The notes under the pieces were generated by a model. It was not told the origin of the DNA. It did no database searches and saw only the letters and a program-made list of their open reading frames with translations. A DNA stretch of 64,000 nucleotides from Ruminococcus sp. (GTDB lineage Bacteria; Bacillota; Clostridia; Lachnospirales; Lachnospiraceae), in NCBI GenBank assembly GCA_013911065.1, contig JACERV010000002.1, positions 62,001 through 126,000 on the forward strand, written 5' to 3'. This document shows positions 43,861 through 54,000 of this stretch, piece by piece (the stretch's first letter is position 1; each line of letters starts with the position of its first letter). The translations under genes and the position numbers were made by a program.

Positions 43861-45075
43861 TCAATTGTTCATTACTTCCCGAATCCTTGCGCACACCTCC
43901 TCCGGTGTACTTTCCCCTGTAATAACCTGATACTGGGCATCCGAGAGCTGATCCGACAACTTTGCCCAGTCCGGGCAGCTTGTACGGGAAATACACTCCT
44001 TTACCTGAGACAAAATCACTTCATATTTCGGCTTCACCTTGAGATACATCTCTGCCACGTCTTCCCTGGGGGGCAGCGAGTTTGCCTGCAGATTGGTATT
44101 GAGCATCGTCTCTACCTGACTGTAATATTTTAAAAATGCAATGCTCCCCTCTACGTTCTTTCCTTTTAATACTGCCAGGTTTTCTCCGCCTAAAACGCCC
44201 ATATTCCGCTGGTCCATCGGGAAATCCGCCACCCCATAGTTGATACCTGCTTCATCCAGCGCCGGGAAAACCCATGGCCCATTCTCCATCATCGCACACT
44301 CTCCGGTGATAAACGTCCGCGCCACATCATTCTGGGACCAGTTGATACACTCCCTTGACATACTGCCCTTTTCCACCATGTTTTGTATCAGTTGGAAGGC
44401 CCGCAGGGTTCCTTCCCCTCCGGCATTCTTAAAATCATCCCCTGATGTCAGTAAAAACGCAGAAAACTGGAAGGCACTCTGCTCCCCGCTGATTGCAGAC
44501 ATGGCAAAGCCATACCGGTCCTGCCGGGTGAGCTCTCCTGCTGCCTGTTCCAGCTCCTCCCAGTTTCTGGGCACATCAACGCCCTCCTGACGCAGAATAT
44601 CTTCATTATAAATCAGAGCCACATTATTGACGCAAAAGGGAAACCCGTAATACCTCCCCCCATATTTTACAGACTCCATGGCATTGGGAAAATATTGGTC
44701 CAAATCCTCCATTTCCTCCACCGCTTCCGTAATGTCTTCAAATTTGTTCATCTTCACATAAGGGGGCATATCCGGATTATCAATAAGCACCATATCCGGA
44801 AGCTGGTTCTGTGTGATACCGATTGCCAGTCCTTTATTAAACTCCGTAGTAGGGCCGTGATACTCCCAGGTCAGATGATACTCTTTTTGGGTCTCATTGA
44901 ACCCTTCTGTCAGCTCATCCAGGGCGGTCTTCTGTTTTTCCGTTTCATAATAGCTCCAGAGAACCAGTTCTTTGGGCTTATCCTCCTGCCTGGTGTCCCC
45001 GCCCTGATAAGATGCAGAACAGCCTGCCAGACAGATAGAGCAGCATGCAATCAAAGTCCCTCTAAGTAATCTCAT
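43861..45075 (-). CDS. accessory sugar-binding lipoprotein linked to YesM/YesN
   Basis: 404 residues, lipobox CLAGC, paralogous to the SBP at 42447 (shared KELVLWSYYETEKQK, FNETQKEYHLTWEYHG, NWSQNDVARTFITGECAMMENGPW). It is encoded directly after the response regulator and is followed by its own terminator, so it belongs to the regulatory unit. It may feed the same permeases, or present ligand to the kinase's extracellular domain as in three-component systems. The second idea is inference from gene order. Confidence 0.88.
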   Translation of the reverse strand: MRLLRGTLIACCSICLAGCSASYQGGDTRQEDKPKELVLWSYYETEKQKTALDELTEGFNETQKEYHLTWEYHGPTTEFNKGLAIGITQNQLPDMVLIDNPDMPPYVKMNKFEDITEAVEEMEDLDQYFPNAMESVKYGGRYYGFPFCVNNVALIYNEDILRQEGVDVPRNWEELEQAAGELTRQDRYGFAMSAISGEQSAFQFSAFLLTSGDDFKNAGGEGTLRAFQLIQNMVEKGSMSRECINWSQNDVARTFITGECAMMENGPWVFPALDEAGINYGVADFPMDQRNMGVLGGENLAVLKGKNVEGSIAFLKYYSQVETMLNTNLQANSLPPREDVAEMYLKVKPKYEVILSQVKECISRTSCPDWAKLSDQLSDAQYQVITGESTPEEVCARIREVMNN

Positions 45076-45087
45076 GATTCTAACCTC

Positions 45088-46611
45088 CTAATTCATCTGC
45101 CTGTATTCGCCGGGTGATACCCCCACCTCTTCCTTAAACACCCTTTGGAAATACTTAGGGTCTCCGTAACCGATTGATTTGGCTATTTCATAAATCCTCA
45201 TATCCGTACCCTTCAGAAGCCGTTTTGCATGGCTTATCCTGAATTGCTTTAAGAATGTAGAAAAGTTAATCCCCATTTCCCGGTTAAAAAGGGTGCTCAG
45301 ATACTCAGGTGTAATCTCCAGCTCACGTGATATCTCTTCCTGAGTCAGTCCTTCCTGATAGTGTTCACGGATATAATTAATGGCCTTCTTAATCACATAG
45401 TTACTGATGTCCTCCCGTTTTACCTTAGCACTCGTTATCACCTGAATTACATCCCAATATGCCTTTTCCAGCTCGTGCCAGGTTACAGCATCTTCAATAT
45501 TCCGCAGTAAATTAGATTTTTTCAACTGTTCCCAGAGATGTCTGTCAATATCCTGCAAGGTGTCTCCAATCAGATAATAGCTCTTCACAAATGCTCTTCT
45601 GATATCCTCCGCCTCAAAACGTCCTTCCCCCATATATCTTAAGAATTCTTTCGCACTCTCCTTTAAGCCTTCCAGGTTCTCCTGACAGATTGTGCCTCGA
45701 ATCCGGTTGTAAATGTCAGCAGGAGCAGTAAACACCGCAGGGTGATATTGTTCCGCGGCCTCTTCTGTGAGCCAGGCTTCAGGCTTCAAAACCAGTCCAT
45801 AGGAAATAAGATTATTTAACTTTTCTGAAACTGCCTTTAGCTCCTTCAGATTATGAAATACCTGCCTTGTCCAAATTGCTTTTTCATCTTTATTATGATA
45901 ATGAGAAATCATACGGTTATAGAAGGATTTCTCCAATGCCTCCAAATTCCCCGCGCCAAAATCTGCACCTGCCAGAAAATATACTCTCTGCAGATGGTCC
46001 ATGTATATATAATACATCTTCATCTCCCGGTACTTTTCCTTCAATTCCTCAAAAGACTTCTCCATCTCCCCCCTGTATGACGCAGGAGCAGAACCTATAT
46101 AACCCACAAACAGCTGATACGCTTCCATTTGGGGAAGGCCGAAGATATCCTCCAATATGCCGCAGTTTTTCTTTATATCTTTTTCATCTCCAAGGATCAG
46201 ATTCCGCAAATGTATCTCCGGTGCCCCATTGGACAGCTGCTCCCTCTTGATCTTTTCTTCTATTTTTATCAGCATCTCCTGCACATCATCCGCAGCCAGC
46301 GGTTTTAGAAGATAATCATCTACACCATATTGTATTGCTTTTTTCGCATATTCGAACTCTGAATATCCGCTTAAAATAACCACATGAGAGGGGACCTTAT
46401 GTTCATAAATCCGCCGTGTCATTTCCAGCCCGTCCATCCTGGGCATCCGGATATCCGTAATTACTAAGTCCGGCTTAAAACGCAGAATCATATCCAGTCC
46501 GTCTTCCCCATTTGCGGCTTTTCCCAAAACAATATGATTCGTTAGAGATTCTATTAATTTCCCCATACCTTCCCGGATTTTTATTTCATCCTCAACTATT
46601 ACAATTCTCAT
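45088..46611 (-). CDS. YesN-type response regulator with AraC DNA-binding domain
   Basis: 507 residues. Receiver domain 1-120 with acidic pocket (VEDE), phosphoacceptor Asp in DLVITDIRMP and Lys in YLLKP. A long middle region (about 130-400) with no clear family. AraC HTH in the last 100 residues (EEISRELEITPEYLSTLFNREMG; IAKSIGYGDPKYFQRVFKEEVGVSPGEYR). It should activate the transporter-glycosidase operon after phosphorylation by the kinase. Its ATG overlaps the kinase stop by 4 bp. Confidence 0.93.
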   Translation of the reverse strand: MRIVIVEDEIKIREGMGKLIESLTNHIVLGKAANGEDGLDMILRFKPDLVITDIRMPRMDGLEMTRRIYEHKVPSHVVILSGYSEFEYAKKAIQYGVDDYLLKPLAADDVQEMLIKIEEKIKREQLSNGAPEIHLRNLILGDEKDIKKNCGILEDIFGLPQMEAYQLFVGYIGSAPASYRGEMEKSFEELKEKYREMKMYYIYMDHLQRVYFLAGADFGAGNLEALEKSFYNRMISHYHNKDEKAIWTRQVFHNLKELKAVSEKLNNLISYGLVLKPEAWLTEEAAEQYHPAVFTAPADIYNRIRGTICQENLEGLKESAKEFLRYMGEGRFEAEDIRRAFVKSYYLIGDTLQDIDRHLWEQLKKSNLLRNIEDAVTWHELEKAYWDVIQVITSAKVKREDISNYVIKKAINYIREHYQEGLTQEEISRELEITPEYLSTLFNREMGINFSTFLKQFRISHAKRLLKGTDMRIYEIAKSIGYGDPKYFQRVFKEEVGVSPGEYRQMN

Positions 46612-48434
46612 TTTTCCCTGTTCTCCTTGTTTTTCACCGGAATTTTCAGTGTAATAATAGTTCCTACATTAGGAATACTTTTTACATTCCAGGAAACCCG
46701 TTCTCCATAGTACATCCTCATCCTGGCAAATGCATTATGAAGTCCGATACTTCTGCCGTCATCCTGAACAGATCTCACCGGATCATTGAAATTTTCCGCC
46801 ACCTCAAGGGGCATCCCTTTTCCATTATCCTCTATGATAATGTCCAATTCCTCCCCGCTTTCAGATACCATAAAATCAATCCTGAGAATCCCTCCGCTTT
46901 CCACACCCTTGAACCCATGAACAATGGCATTTTCCACAAAGGGTTGAATGAGCAGCTTATGTAACAGTACTTTCTCTGCCCTCTGGTCTGCATGGATTTC
47001 ACTGGAAAAGGCATCGTTAAACCTCATTTGCTGGAGGCTGATATACTTCTCCAGCCAATCGGTCACAGCATCCACCGTAACCAGTTTATTACTTTTATTC
47101 ACACTGTACCGAAGAATCACGCCCAGGTTTCTCAACATCTTACTAATTTCATATTCCTGTTTTTCTATTGCCATCCAGTTTATGGAATCTAAAGTATTAT
47201 ATAAGAAATGAGGGTTAATCTGAGCTTCTAAAGCCCGTATTTCCGCTTCCTTCTGCTTTTGGGTCACTTCGGTCACTTCGGTAATCAGCCCCTGGACCTT
47301 CTCCGTCATCGTGTTGAAATTATCTGCGATCTGGCCCATCTCATCTTCACTTTCCACAATCACCTGCACATCCAGATTTCCCTTCTGCACCTGCTGTATT
47401 CCTCCCACTATGCTCCGGGTAGACTTTTCAATTAGTTTCACCGTATAGCGGATTAGAAAAACAGAAATTAAAAACAATAACATGCCTATAAAAATTGTCA
47501 GATACTGAATCTTTGTTACGTCCCTTAATATGTAATCCCTGTCATAAACATTATAGAAATTCCAGTCCAGCTGCACATCCTCGTATCGGTTAATGGCTAT
47601 ATTGCGGCCCTCTAATTCGCCTGTTATTTCCACAAATTCCTTGATTGTCCTGTTCTTATTTATCATGATTCCAGAATAAAAAGAATTGGGATAAGTCAGC
47701 ACATTTCCCTCCCGGTCTGTTATAAAGTTAATGGTGTAAGTCTCATTCTCATCTTCTCCCTGACTGGTTTTACACACTTTGTTGAGCACAGATTCATTAA
47801 TACTCATAACGATGGTGGCAATTGGGCCTTCCTGAATATTCTCAAAGTCATACATTTGCTTGGAAATATGAAAAATCCTTGATTCCCGGGTTCCCCGAAG
47901 AAATCGTGCTGTGGGGGAAATCACCATATTCGTAGCATCCTGAGCCTCTGCATATGGCTCAATGGACGTCATATTCCCATAAATATCCCAAAGATTATCC
48001 ACTGCCGATGCCATCCCAAAATCATATGTGATATCCCGGCCATCCGGCAGGATAATGCTGATACATTCTATTTCGCTTGCGGAATTTCCGTACTGCTGTA
48101 TCTGATTACATATTTCACTGTAAGCCCCTGCCATGTTCTCAGGTGCAACGGTCTCATATTCCTTCAGTTCATCAATAATCCGGTTGTCAGAGTAAATCTG
48201 ATAAACCAGGCTCGTATATACATCCAATGTCAGGCTCGTCCTCTCGGAAATCTGCATCAATTGGCTTACCATCAAATCATCCACTTTTTCCTTCATATTG
48301 TTGGAAATTACATACAGCATTAAACCTTGTGCTACCAACAGCGGGATGACAGAGGCAAGAATAAACGTGTAAAGAATCTTCTTCCCCAGCTTCTGATTGT
48401 TAAACCACCGCAGGAATTTCTTTTTCTTCACCAT
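46608..48434 (-). CDS. YesM-type sensor histidine kinase
   Basis: 608 residues. Membrane helix near residues 15-35, a large extracellular dCache-like sensor (about 40-285), second helix (LTIFIGMLLFLISVFLIRY), HAMP, then a His_kinase domain with INPHFLYNTLDSINWMA (the LytS/YesM phosphorylation box) and a HATPase with IEDNGKGMP. Start at 48434 (MVKKKKFLRW) follows TGAGGAG. Senses an extracellular sugar, alone or through the neighbouring lipoprotein, and signals to YesN. Confidence 0.93.
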   Translation of the reverse strand: MVKKKKFLRWFNNQKLGKKILYTFILASVIPLLVAQGLMLYVISNNMKEKVDDLMVSQLMQISERTSLTLDVYTSLVYQIYSDNRIIDELKEYETVAPENMAGAYSEICNQIQQYGNSASEIECISIILPDGRDITYDFGMASAVDNLWDIYGNMTSIEPYAEAQDATNMVISPTARFLRGTRESRIFHISKQMYDFENIQEGPIATIVMSINESVLNKVCKTSQGEDENETYTINFITDREGNVLTYPNSFYSGIMINKNRTIKEFVEITGELEGRNIAINRYEDVQLDWNFYNVYDRDYILRDVTKIQYLTIFIGMLLFLISVFLIRYTVKLIEKSTRSIVGGIQQVQKGNLDVQVIVESEDEMGQIADNFNTMTEKVQGLITEVTEVTQKQKEAEIRALEAQINPHFLYNTLDSINWMAIEKQEYEISKMLRNLGVILRYSVNKSNKLVTVDAVTDWLEKYISLQQMRFNDAFSSEIHADQRAEKVLLHKLLIQPFVENAIVHGFKGVESGGILRIDFMVSESGEELDIIIEDNGKGMPLEVAENFNDPVRSVQDDGRSIGLHNAFARMRMYYGERVSWNVKSIPNVGTIITLKIPVKNKENREK

Positions 48435-48527
48435 AAATTTCTCCTCAATCATCAGTCAAATAAGTACATTTATGCTTATTATACATCATGCATGTCCTTT
48501 TCACGACATATTTTCAAAACAATAAGA

Positions 48528-48596
48528 GGTAAACCGTTTCCTAATAGTAAAATACAGAAAATGGAGCTGTGTTTACCTATTAGGGGACAGTTTACC
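48528..48596. repeat. two-part inverted repeat between kinase and peptidase genes
   Basis: Outer arms GGTAAAC (48528-48534) and GTTTACC (48590-48596); inner arms CCTAATAG (48540-48547) and CTATTAGG (48577-48584), each pair separated by a 5-nt unpaired stretch. No T-tract, so not a plain terminator. Could be an operator for the yesM operon or an mRNA 3' structure of the peptidase operon. Confidence 0.55.
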
Positions 48597-48630
48597 CCTT
48601 CATTTTCAAGAATTTAACAACCTTATACCT

Positions 48631-49275
48631 CTAATGCGTCTCTCCCATAACGGCTTTCACATCTCCTTCGTTCTCCAGCGCTGCCTCCACACCGCACTCA
48701 ATTGCCTGGGCAATCATTTCCGCAGACATACTGGGTATTCCGTCCGGCAGGTCTATTACCTGTTCCGGTAAATAAGGTACATGGATAAATCCGCCTTTCA
48801 TATTGTGATATTTCTTTTCAATCATATAAAGCAGGCGGTACATCACATCATTACACACGTAAGTTCCGGCAGTGTAGGAAATTCTTGCAGGAATTCCCTG
48901 TTCACGCATTTTCTGAACCATTGCTTTTATGGGAAGCTTTGCAAAATAAGCATTTTCTCCATCGCTGCAAACAGGCTCATCCACTGGCTGCCGGCCTTCA
49001 TTGTCGGGTATTCTGGCTTCCATCAAGTTTATAGCCACCTTTTCCACAGTGATTCCGGAGCGTCCCCCTGCCTGCCCCACACAAATGACAATATCAGGGT
49101 TATACTCCTCAATTCCGGCTTCCAGCACCTCGCCTTCTTTCTTAAACACTGTGGGGATTTCCAATTTAATAATATCTGCTCCTTTAATCTCATTAGGAAG
49201 TAGTTTTACAGCCTCATATGCAGGGTTAACACTTGCCCCTCCAAATGGGTCAAATCCTGTAATTAATATCTTCAT
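48631..49275 (-). CDS. pcp: pyroglutamyl-peptidase I
   Basis: 214-residue C15 cysteine peptidase that removes N-terminal pyroglutamate from peptides in the cytoplasm. Catalytic triad: Glu in [15 protein letters not shown], Cys in [12 protein letters not shown], His in [12 protein letters not shown]. The start [13 protein letters not shown] at 49275 has AAGGAGG; an upstream in-frame ATG adds a non-conserved tail. It is the last gene after the DUF969/DUF979 pair, a gene set that also occurs together in other Firmicutes as I recall. Confidence 0.96.
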   Translation of the reverse strand: MKILITGFDPFGGASVNPAYEAVKLLPNEIKGADIIKLEIPTVFKKEGEVLEAGIEEYNPDIVICVGQAGGRSGITVEKVAINLMEARIPDNEGRQPVDEPVCSDGENAYFAKLPIKAMVQKMREQGIPARISYTAGTYVCNDVMYRLLYMIEKKYHNMKGGFIHVPYLPEQVIDLPDGIPSMSAEMIAQAIECGVEAALENEGDVKAVMGETH

Positions 49276-49341
49276 TCTATTCCTCCTTGCAGTACCTGAT
49301 TGATTGTTGAAATCTCTACTCATTTATAGTCCATAACAGCT

Positions 49342-50289
49342 CTACTTAAATACAATCATATAAACAATCTGGAATACCAGCAGAATCACCGCAGGAACTA
49401 CCTGGCTCTTAATAACACCAAATCTGTCCTTCATATCCAGCATAGCCACAGGCACGATATTGAAGTTTGCCGCCATAGGTGTACACAATGTACCGCAGTA
49501 TCCACATGTCAGGGCAAGCATTCCGATGACAACGGGATCTGCACCATAATTCAGTACGAAAGGTGCACCGATGCCCACTGTCATAACCGTGATAGCTGCA
49601 AAAGCATTTCCCATAATCATAGTAAATAAGGCCATACCAATTGCAAACACAATAATTCCCACATTTACATTTCCCTGGGGAATTACCTTCCCTACAAGAC
49701 CGGCAATGACATCACCCACACCCGCCTGTGTGAATATGGCCCCCAGGCTGGCAAGCAGCATGGGCAGCATACTTAAAGGTCCTACCGTAGAAAGCAGACG
49801 CTCGGAATCTTTCAGGAAAACCCCAGGTTTATTTTCTTTTGAAAATACCATAAGTGTGATAATAGAAACGATAATACCTGCACCGATTCCAACCAGCGCA
49901 CCCAGAGTCTTGAAGAAAATAGCAAAGATAATCGCGAATACACCGATAGATAATGCCGGAACAAAAATTCTCATCCCAACTTTTTCAAACATCTTACTTG
50001 CATGTTCCTCCGTAGGAGTATCAGATTTCCCAACTTTTACTTTTCTTAAGATGGCAGGGATTGTCATGATTATAATCAGCACACCGTCAATGACAGGCGG
50101 TATCCAGCGGCCAAATGCCAGAACAACACCGAGAACGCACCAAAATACTCCTGTTCCTAATCTGGATGGGTTTTCCTTATCCATCGCATTTTTGATTCCG
50201 GTATAAATAGCAACCAGACCCATCACGATATATATAATTTCCAGCAATTTTACACCTAATGTAAATTCTGAGCCCGTAAAAAATGCCAT
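49342..50289 (-). CDS. DUF979 membrane protein, putative transporter subunit
   Basis: 315 residues, about nine to ten membrane helices. DUF979 family; GNAFAAITVMTVGIGAPFVLNYGADPVVIGMLALTCGYCGTL is the conserved C-terminal block. Its partner DUF969 lies just upstream. Together they look like a split secondary transporter of the ion-transporter superfamily, and the pcp neighbour suggests pyroglutamate or small peptides as substrate. Function is inference only. Confidence 0.82.
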   Translation of the reverse strand: MAFFTGSEFTLGVKLLEIIYIVMGLVAIYTGIKNAMDKENPSRLGTGVFWCVLGVVLAFGRWIPPVIDGVLIIIMTIPAILRKVKVGKSDTPTEEHASKMFEKVGMRIFVPALSIGVFAIIFAIFFKTLGALVGIGAGIIVSIITLMVFSKENKPGVFLKDSERLLSTVGPLSMLPMLLASLGAIFTQAGVGDVIAGLVGKVIPQGNVNVGIIVFAIGMALFTMIMGNAFAAITVMTVGIGAPFVLNYGADPVVIGMLALTCGYCGTLCTPMAANFNIVPVAMLDMKDRFGVIKSQVVPAVILLVFQIVYMIVFK

Positions 50290-50304
50290 GTCATATCCTC
50301 CTTT

Positions 50305-50985
50305 CTACTTTTCATCTCCATAATGCTTTTTGCGAAGTTTCTTGTCTTTCAGATAATAGTATACAATTCCTACAATCACTGCGAAAATACCTACCGGTAT
50401 CTCCACCTTCGCCAGGTCTATCAGCTCTACCTTATACCCCAGCGGATCTAACGTGGACTGTACAAGCAGGCCGCCTGCTCCGCCCACAAATAATACCTGG
50501 CAGAAGAACCATGCAATGTTTTCCATTCCAGATGCCATTCCCTTTAACTTCTCCACATGCTCTTCATTGGGAGTTTCTCCTTTCGCTTCAATCGCACCAT
50601 TTGCCATTGGCATGATGATAGGTCTTACAAATCCTGCAACACCGCCGAAGCTGACATTAAATGCAGCGAAGATACCACGCATAACTCCATAGGCACCAAT
50701 CACCGCACCGGAAGAAGCATTTTTTATCTTGCCAATTAGTGCGGCGGCAGCATTTTTTAATCCGTTTCTCTCCAATGTTCCGGTCACCAGCATGATTAAA
50801 ATAAAGATAGCCATGCTCCGGTTGGCAACAAAACTGGTTCCCAGTGTCTCCAGAAGTCCCTCTGCTCCAAGATTTCCTACAATTGCCGTCACAATGGCCG
50901 CAGCCAGGATGATGAGTATGGAGTCCAGCTTCAGCGCGAAGCCCACGATAACAATAAGTATCCCTAACAATTTTAATAGTTCCAT
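50305..50985 (-). CDS. DUF969 membrane protein, putative transporter subunit
   Basis: 226 residues, about six membrane helices. DUF969 family: MELLKLLGILIVIVGFALKL at the start, and the conserved AFNVSFGGVAGFVRPIIMPMANGAIEAKGETP block. Start at 50985 after AAGGAGGTTG; the frame extends two codons further to a TTG that lies inside that site. Encoded 15 bp before DUF979, with which it probably forms a complex. Confidence 0.82.
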   Translation of the reverse strand: MELLKLLGILIVIVGFALKLDSILIILAAAIVTAIVGNLGAEGLLETLGTSFVANRSMAIFILIMLVTGTLERNGLKNAAAALIGKIKNASSGAVIGAYGVMRGIFAAFNVSFGGVAGFVRPIIMPMANGAIEAKGETPNEEHVEKLKGMASGMENIAWFFCQVLFVGGAGGLLVQSTLDPLGYKVELIDLAKVEIPVGIFAVIVGIVYYYLKDKKLRKKHYGDEK

Positions 50986-51015
50986 AAGCAACCTCCTTTA
51001 GTTATGAATGTTTTT

Positions 51016-54000
51016 TCAGAAGATAACCGGGCGCTGCCTGGTATAAGCCGCCTCAACGCTGTCATCTGAAATGTTCCACTTCTCTACATAGACGCATGTG
51101 CTTCCTGCCAGCATTTCCAGCGTAGCCAAATCATGAATCAGATGTGCCCTGGCACACAGATACAGATATTCACCCTGGGCTGTCTCATCGGCCACCTCGC
51201 TGGTGTATGCAACTGTGGTTATCCACGGGAAACGTACAGACGGATACCGGTGTTCAGGATCAAATGCGAATGGAATCCAGTAATTAATCATGTCTTTATA
51301 ATAATTTGCCGGGAAAAGTCTGGGCATCCACCCGTGGGCAAACTTTTCAAACTGCCTTGCCCATTCCTTATTCCAGCGTGTAATTTCTTCGTCCTTAGCT
51401 ATACTGTCCGCTATAACGTCTTCCATCTTTTTGTTAACCGCGTAGTTGCTCTTATATGCTTCATCCGTAACCGTCCAGAAATATCCGTACAATAAAGACC
51501 GGGGGAGCCAGAAGCCTTTATAAGACGGGGATGTATAACCTGAAAACTGCTGTTCCCATTCATGGCTGGGCACGCCGTGATTGTCTACGATAATGTCCGG
51601 CAGGAATTTCCGAAAGAGCCTGGTCAGCCCCATTGCTTCCGTATGGATTGTGTCCGGTTTAAAATGCTCATAATAAAACTCCTTGCCTATAGCATTGAAT
51701 CTGGCAACATGCAGCTTCCAATTAGGATTATCTTTTTGCAGATTATAATGAATTGCTGCTCCATCCACATTTTCCATAGGAACAATGACAAGATTCAGCT
51801 TTTCCGGTATGTCTTTGTATGCCTCATCTGTCAGTAAAATCTTTATCAGCATAAATGCAGCATTTGTACTGGAGACTTCATTGGCATGATGACGGGAATT
51901 CACAATTTCCGATGGATACCGGGTAATCCGCTTTGTCCTAGACATATACCCCTTGTACTCCGGCAGGATTTCCACTGCATAGATTTCTCTTCCGGTATAA
52001 GAAACCGCTGTCCTGTACACTCTCAGCCCCGGGACATGCTTTAATTGATTGATAATCTCTATATATTTTCTGTAACCAATCAATTCATTTTCCGATAAAT
52101 CTATATCGGAAATATTCAATGTTTTTTCCGTATCGCCTGCCCGGTTTACAGGAACCGTCCAGCTGTCTGTTCCTGCTGCCAGCTTTAGGTAATCCATACC
52201 ACGCAGTTTCTTCCCTATATCCAAAAGTCCCTTTTTGAGAAGCTCCGCGTATGCTGCAGCCACTTTTTCATCAGCACCCTCTATTCGGATTACAGCGCCT
52301 CTTCCTTCTTTCGTCTCTTCTACTGCTTCCATCCAAATTTGTATAGTCTGTCTTGAACCTCTCGCCTGGATACGTTCACTTCCGCTGCTGATAAATGGCT
52401 CCTGAGCCTTCTGCGTGTACAACGTGACCTTCATACGGGGCTTTCCGTTTTTCTTCCTGACAACCGGGAGGATCAGGCCCGGCGCATCCAGCATAACTCC
52501 GGCTTTTTCCATTCCCAGATTTTTAAAGTAATCTGCCCCTGCAAAATACATATCCTCATGCAGCCCGTCCAGGGTGGTAAACAAGTCCTCTCTTGAGGGC
52601 AGGCGGAAGTCCGGTTCACTTGCCTCAACTTCAATTTTCAGGTTTGAGAAAAACGGCTGTCCTTCCAGTGTTATCAAACCACCGGTTTTTTCCTCTATGT
52701 AAGCTCTGCAATCGGGAAGTACTTCTTTCTGATAAATGGACCATATGCGCTCCACATCTGTTTCTACACGGTTTTCATATAATAGATTCCCATTCAAGAA
52801 CACTTTCAAGTAACCAGTTGAAGGATGGACTTTTCCCATCTGTGGATAGTCATCCAGGTAAGGACGCTCGTGGCAGGCCGCCTGATAGGTATTTTCATAA
52901 ATATTATTCCCATCTTTATCAAAAGCTTTTAGTTCATATGTCAGTTCCTCTGCGCCTTCATAAGCATAAAAAATGATATTCTCTCTCTGAATTCCGAGAC
53001 CATCCGCCAGCATATCCTCTGCCGGGTATAATTCCTGCAAATACCGGATAGGCAAGTCGTACCACTGGTCAGGATTTCCCCCTAAATTGTTGTAAGAAGG
53101 GGTTGCTCCGTCTTCATCGGCCCAGTCTGTCACTCCCTGGGGCAAAAATGGCTTAAACCCAATCTCAAGTCTGTCTGTCCTGCCGTTTTGGAGCAAAAAT
53201 GGAACAACCTCCTCTTCCAGCCAGGAATACCCCTGTTTATATGCACACAGGACAGAAATTTTTTCTACACCGGCACCTGCTCCCGCAATTTTTCCCTCTA
53301 TCTTATCCGCTGCTTTCCTGCGTTCTTCCTTCTCTTCACTGAGTGCCGCATATACCTGGACCTTATCTCCCGGTTTCAGCTTTGGATAAACTGAGGTTTC
53401 CAGCATATCATGGAGATCATCCACTTCCCACTTAATGTAGTACTCTTTCTCATACACCTTTTGGGGGCTCTTATAATTGATAAAATCAATATCAGGAAAT
53501 TCCCCTTTTACCTCCTCCCGCCTGCTTTCTATATCAGGAGATACATAAACCTCCGCCCCAGGTCCGGCAAATGCTTTTGCATAGGCAAGCTGTCCGTCCA
53601 AATTTCCCATAGACATGCTGTCTGTCATTTCCTGGAGATAATCCGTCCATGTATCAAAAGGTCCCTGCATAGGAAAATATCCACAGAAGCCTGCTGCAAA
53701 TGCTTCTAATTCTTCCCCTGAGCCTCCAACAACAATGCGGATTCCACCTTCTTTTTCCTCAAACTTTATGTAACACTCATCTGCTTGTTTAAATACAATA
53801 GCATTCCCTCTACATTCTCTGTTTTCAAGCAGAAATCCTTCATAAGCGGTGGTTTCCATTCCCATACGGAATGCAAATGTACAAGCCGCTGCAAGTACAG
53901 ATAAATCTGCATCTTCTGACATCACAAAATGCACATCCATCTTATCCGGAAGAAAATCCAAGTTTTCATCCTTTAGAATATGACCTGTTTCAAATAGAGT

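Noticed and set aside
49571-50206. 211-codon plus-strand ORF opposite the DUF979 gene
   Set aside because: Antisense to a long conserved membrane protein; rich in Ile/Thr/Pro as expected from reversed hydrophobic codons.
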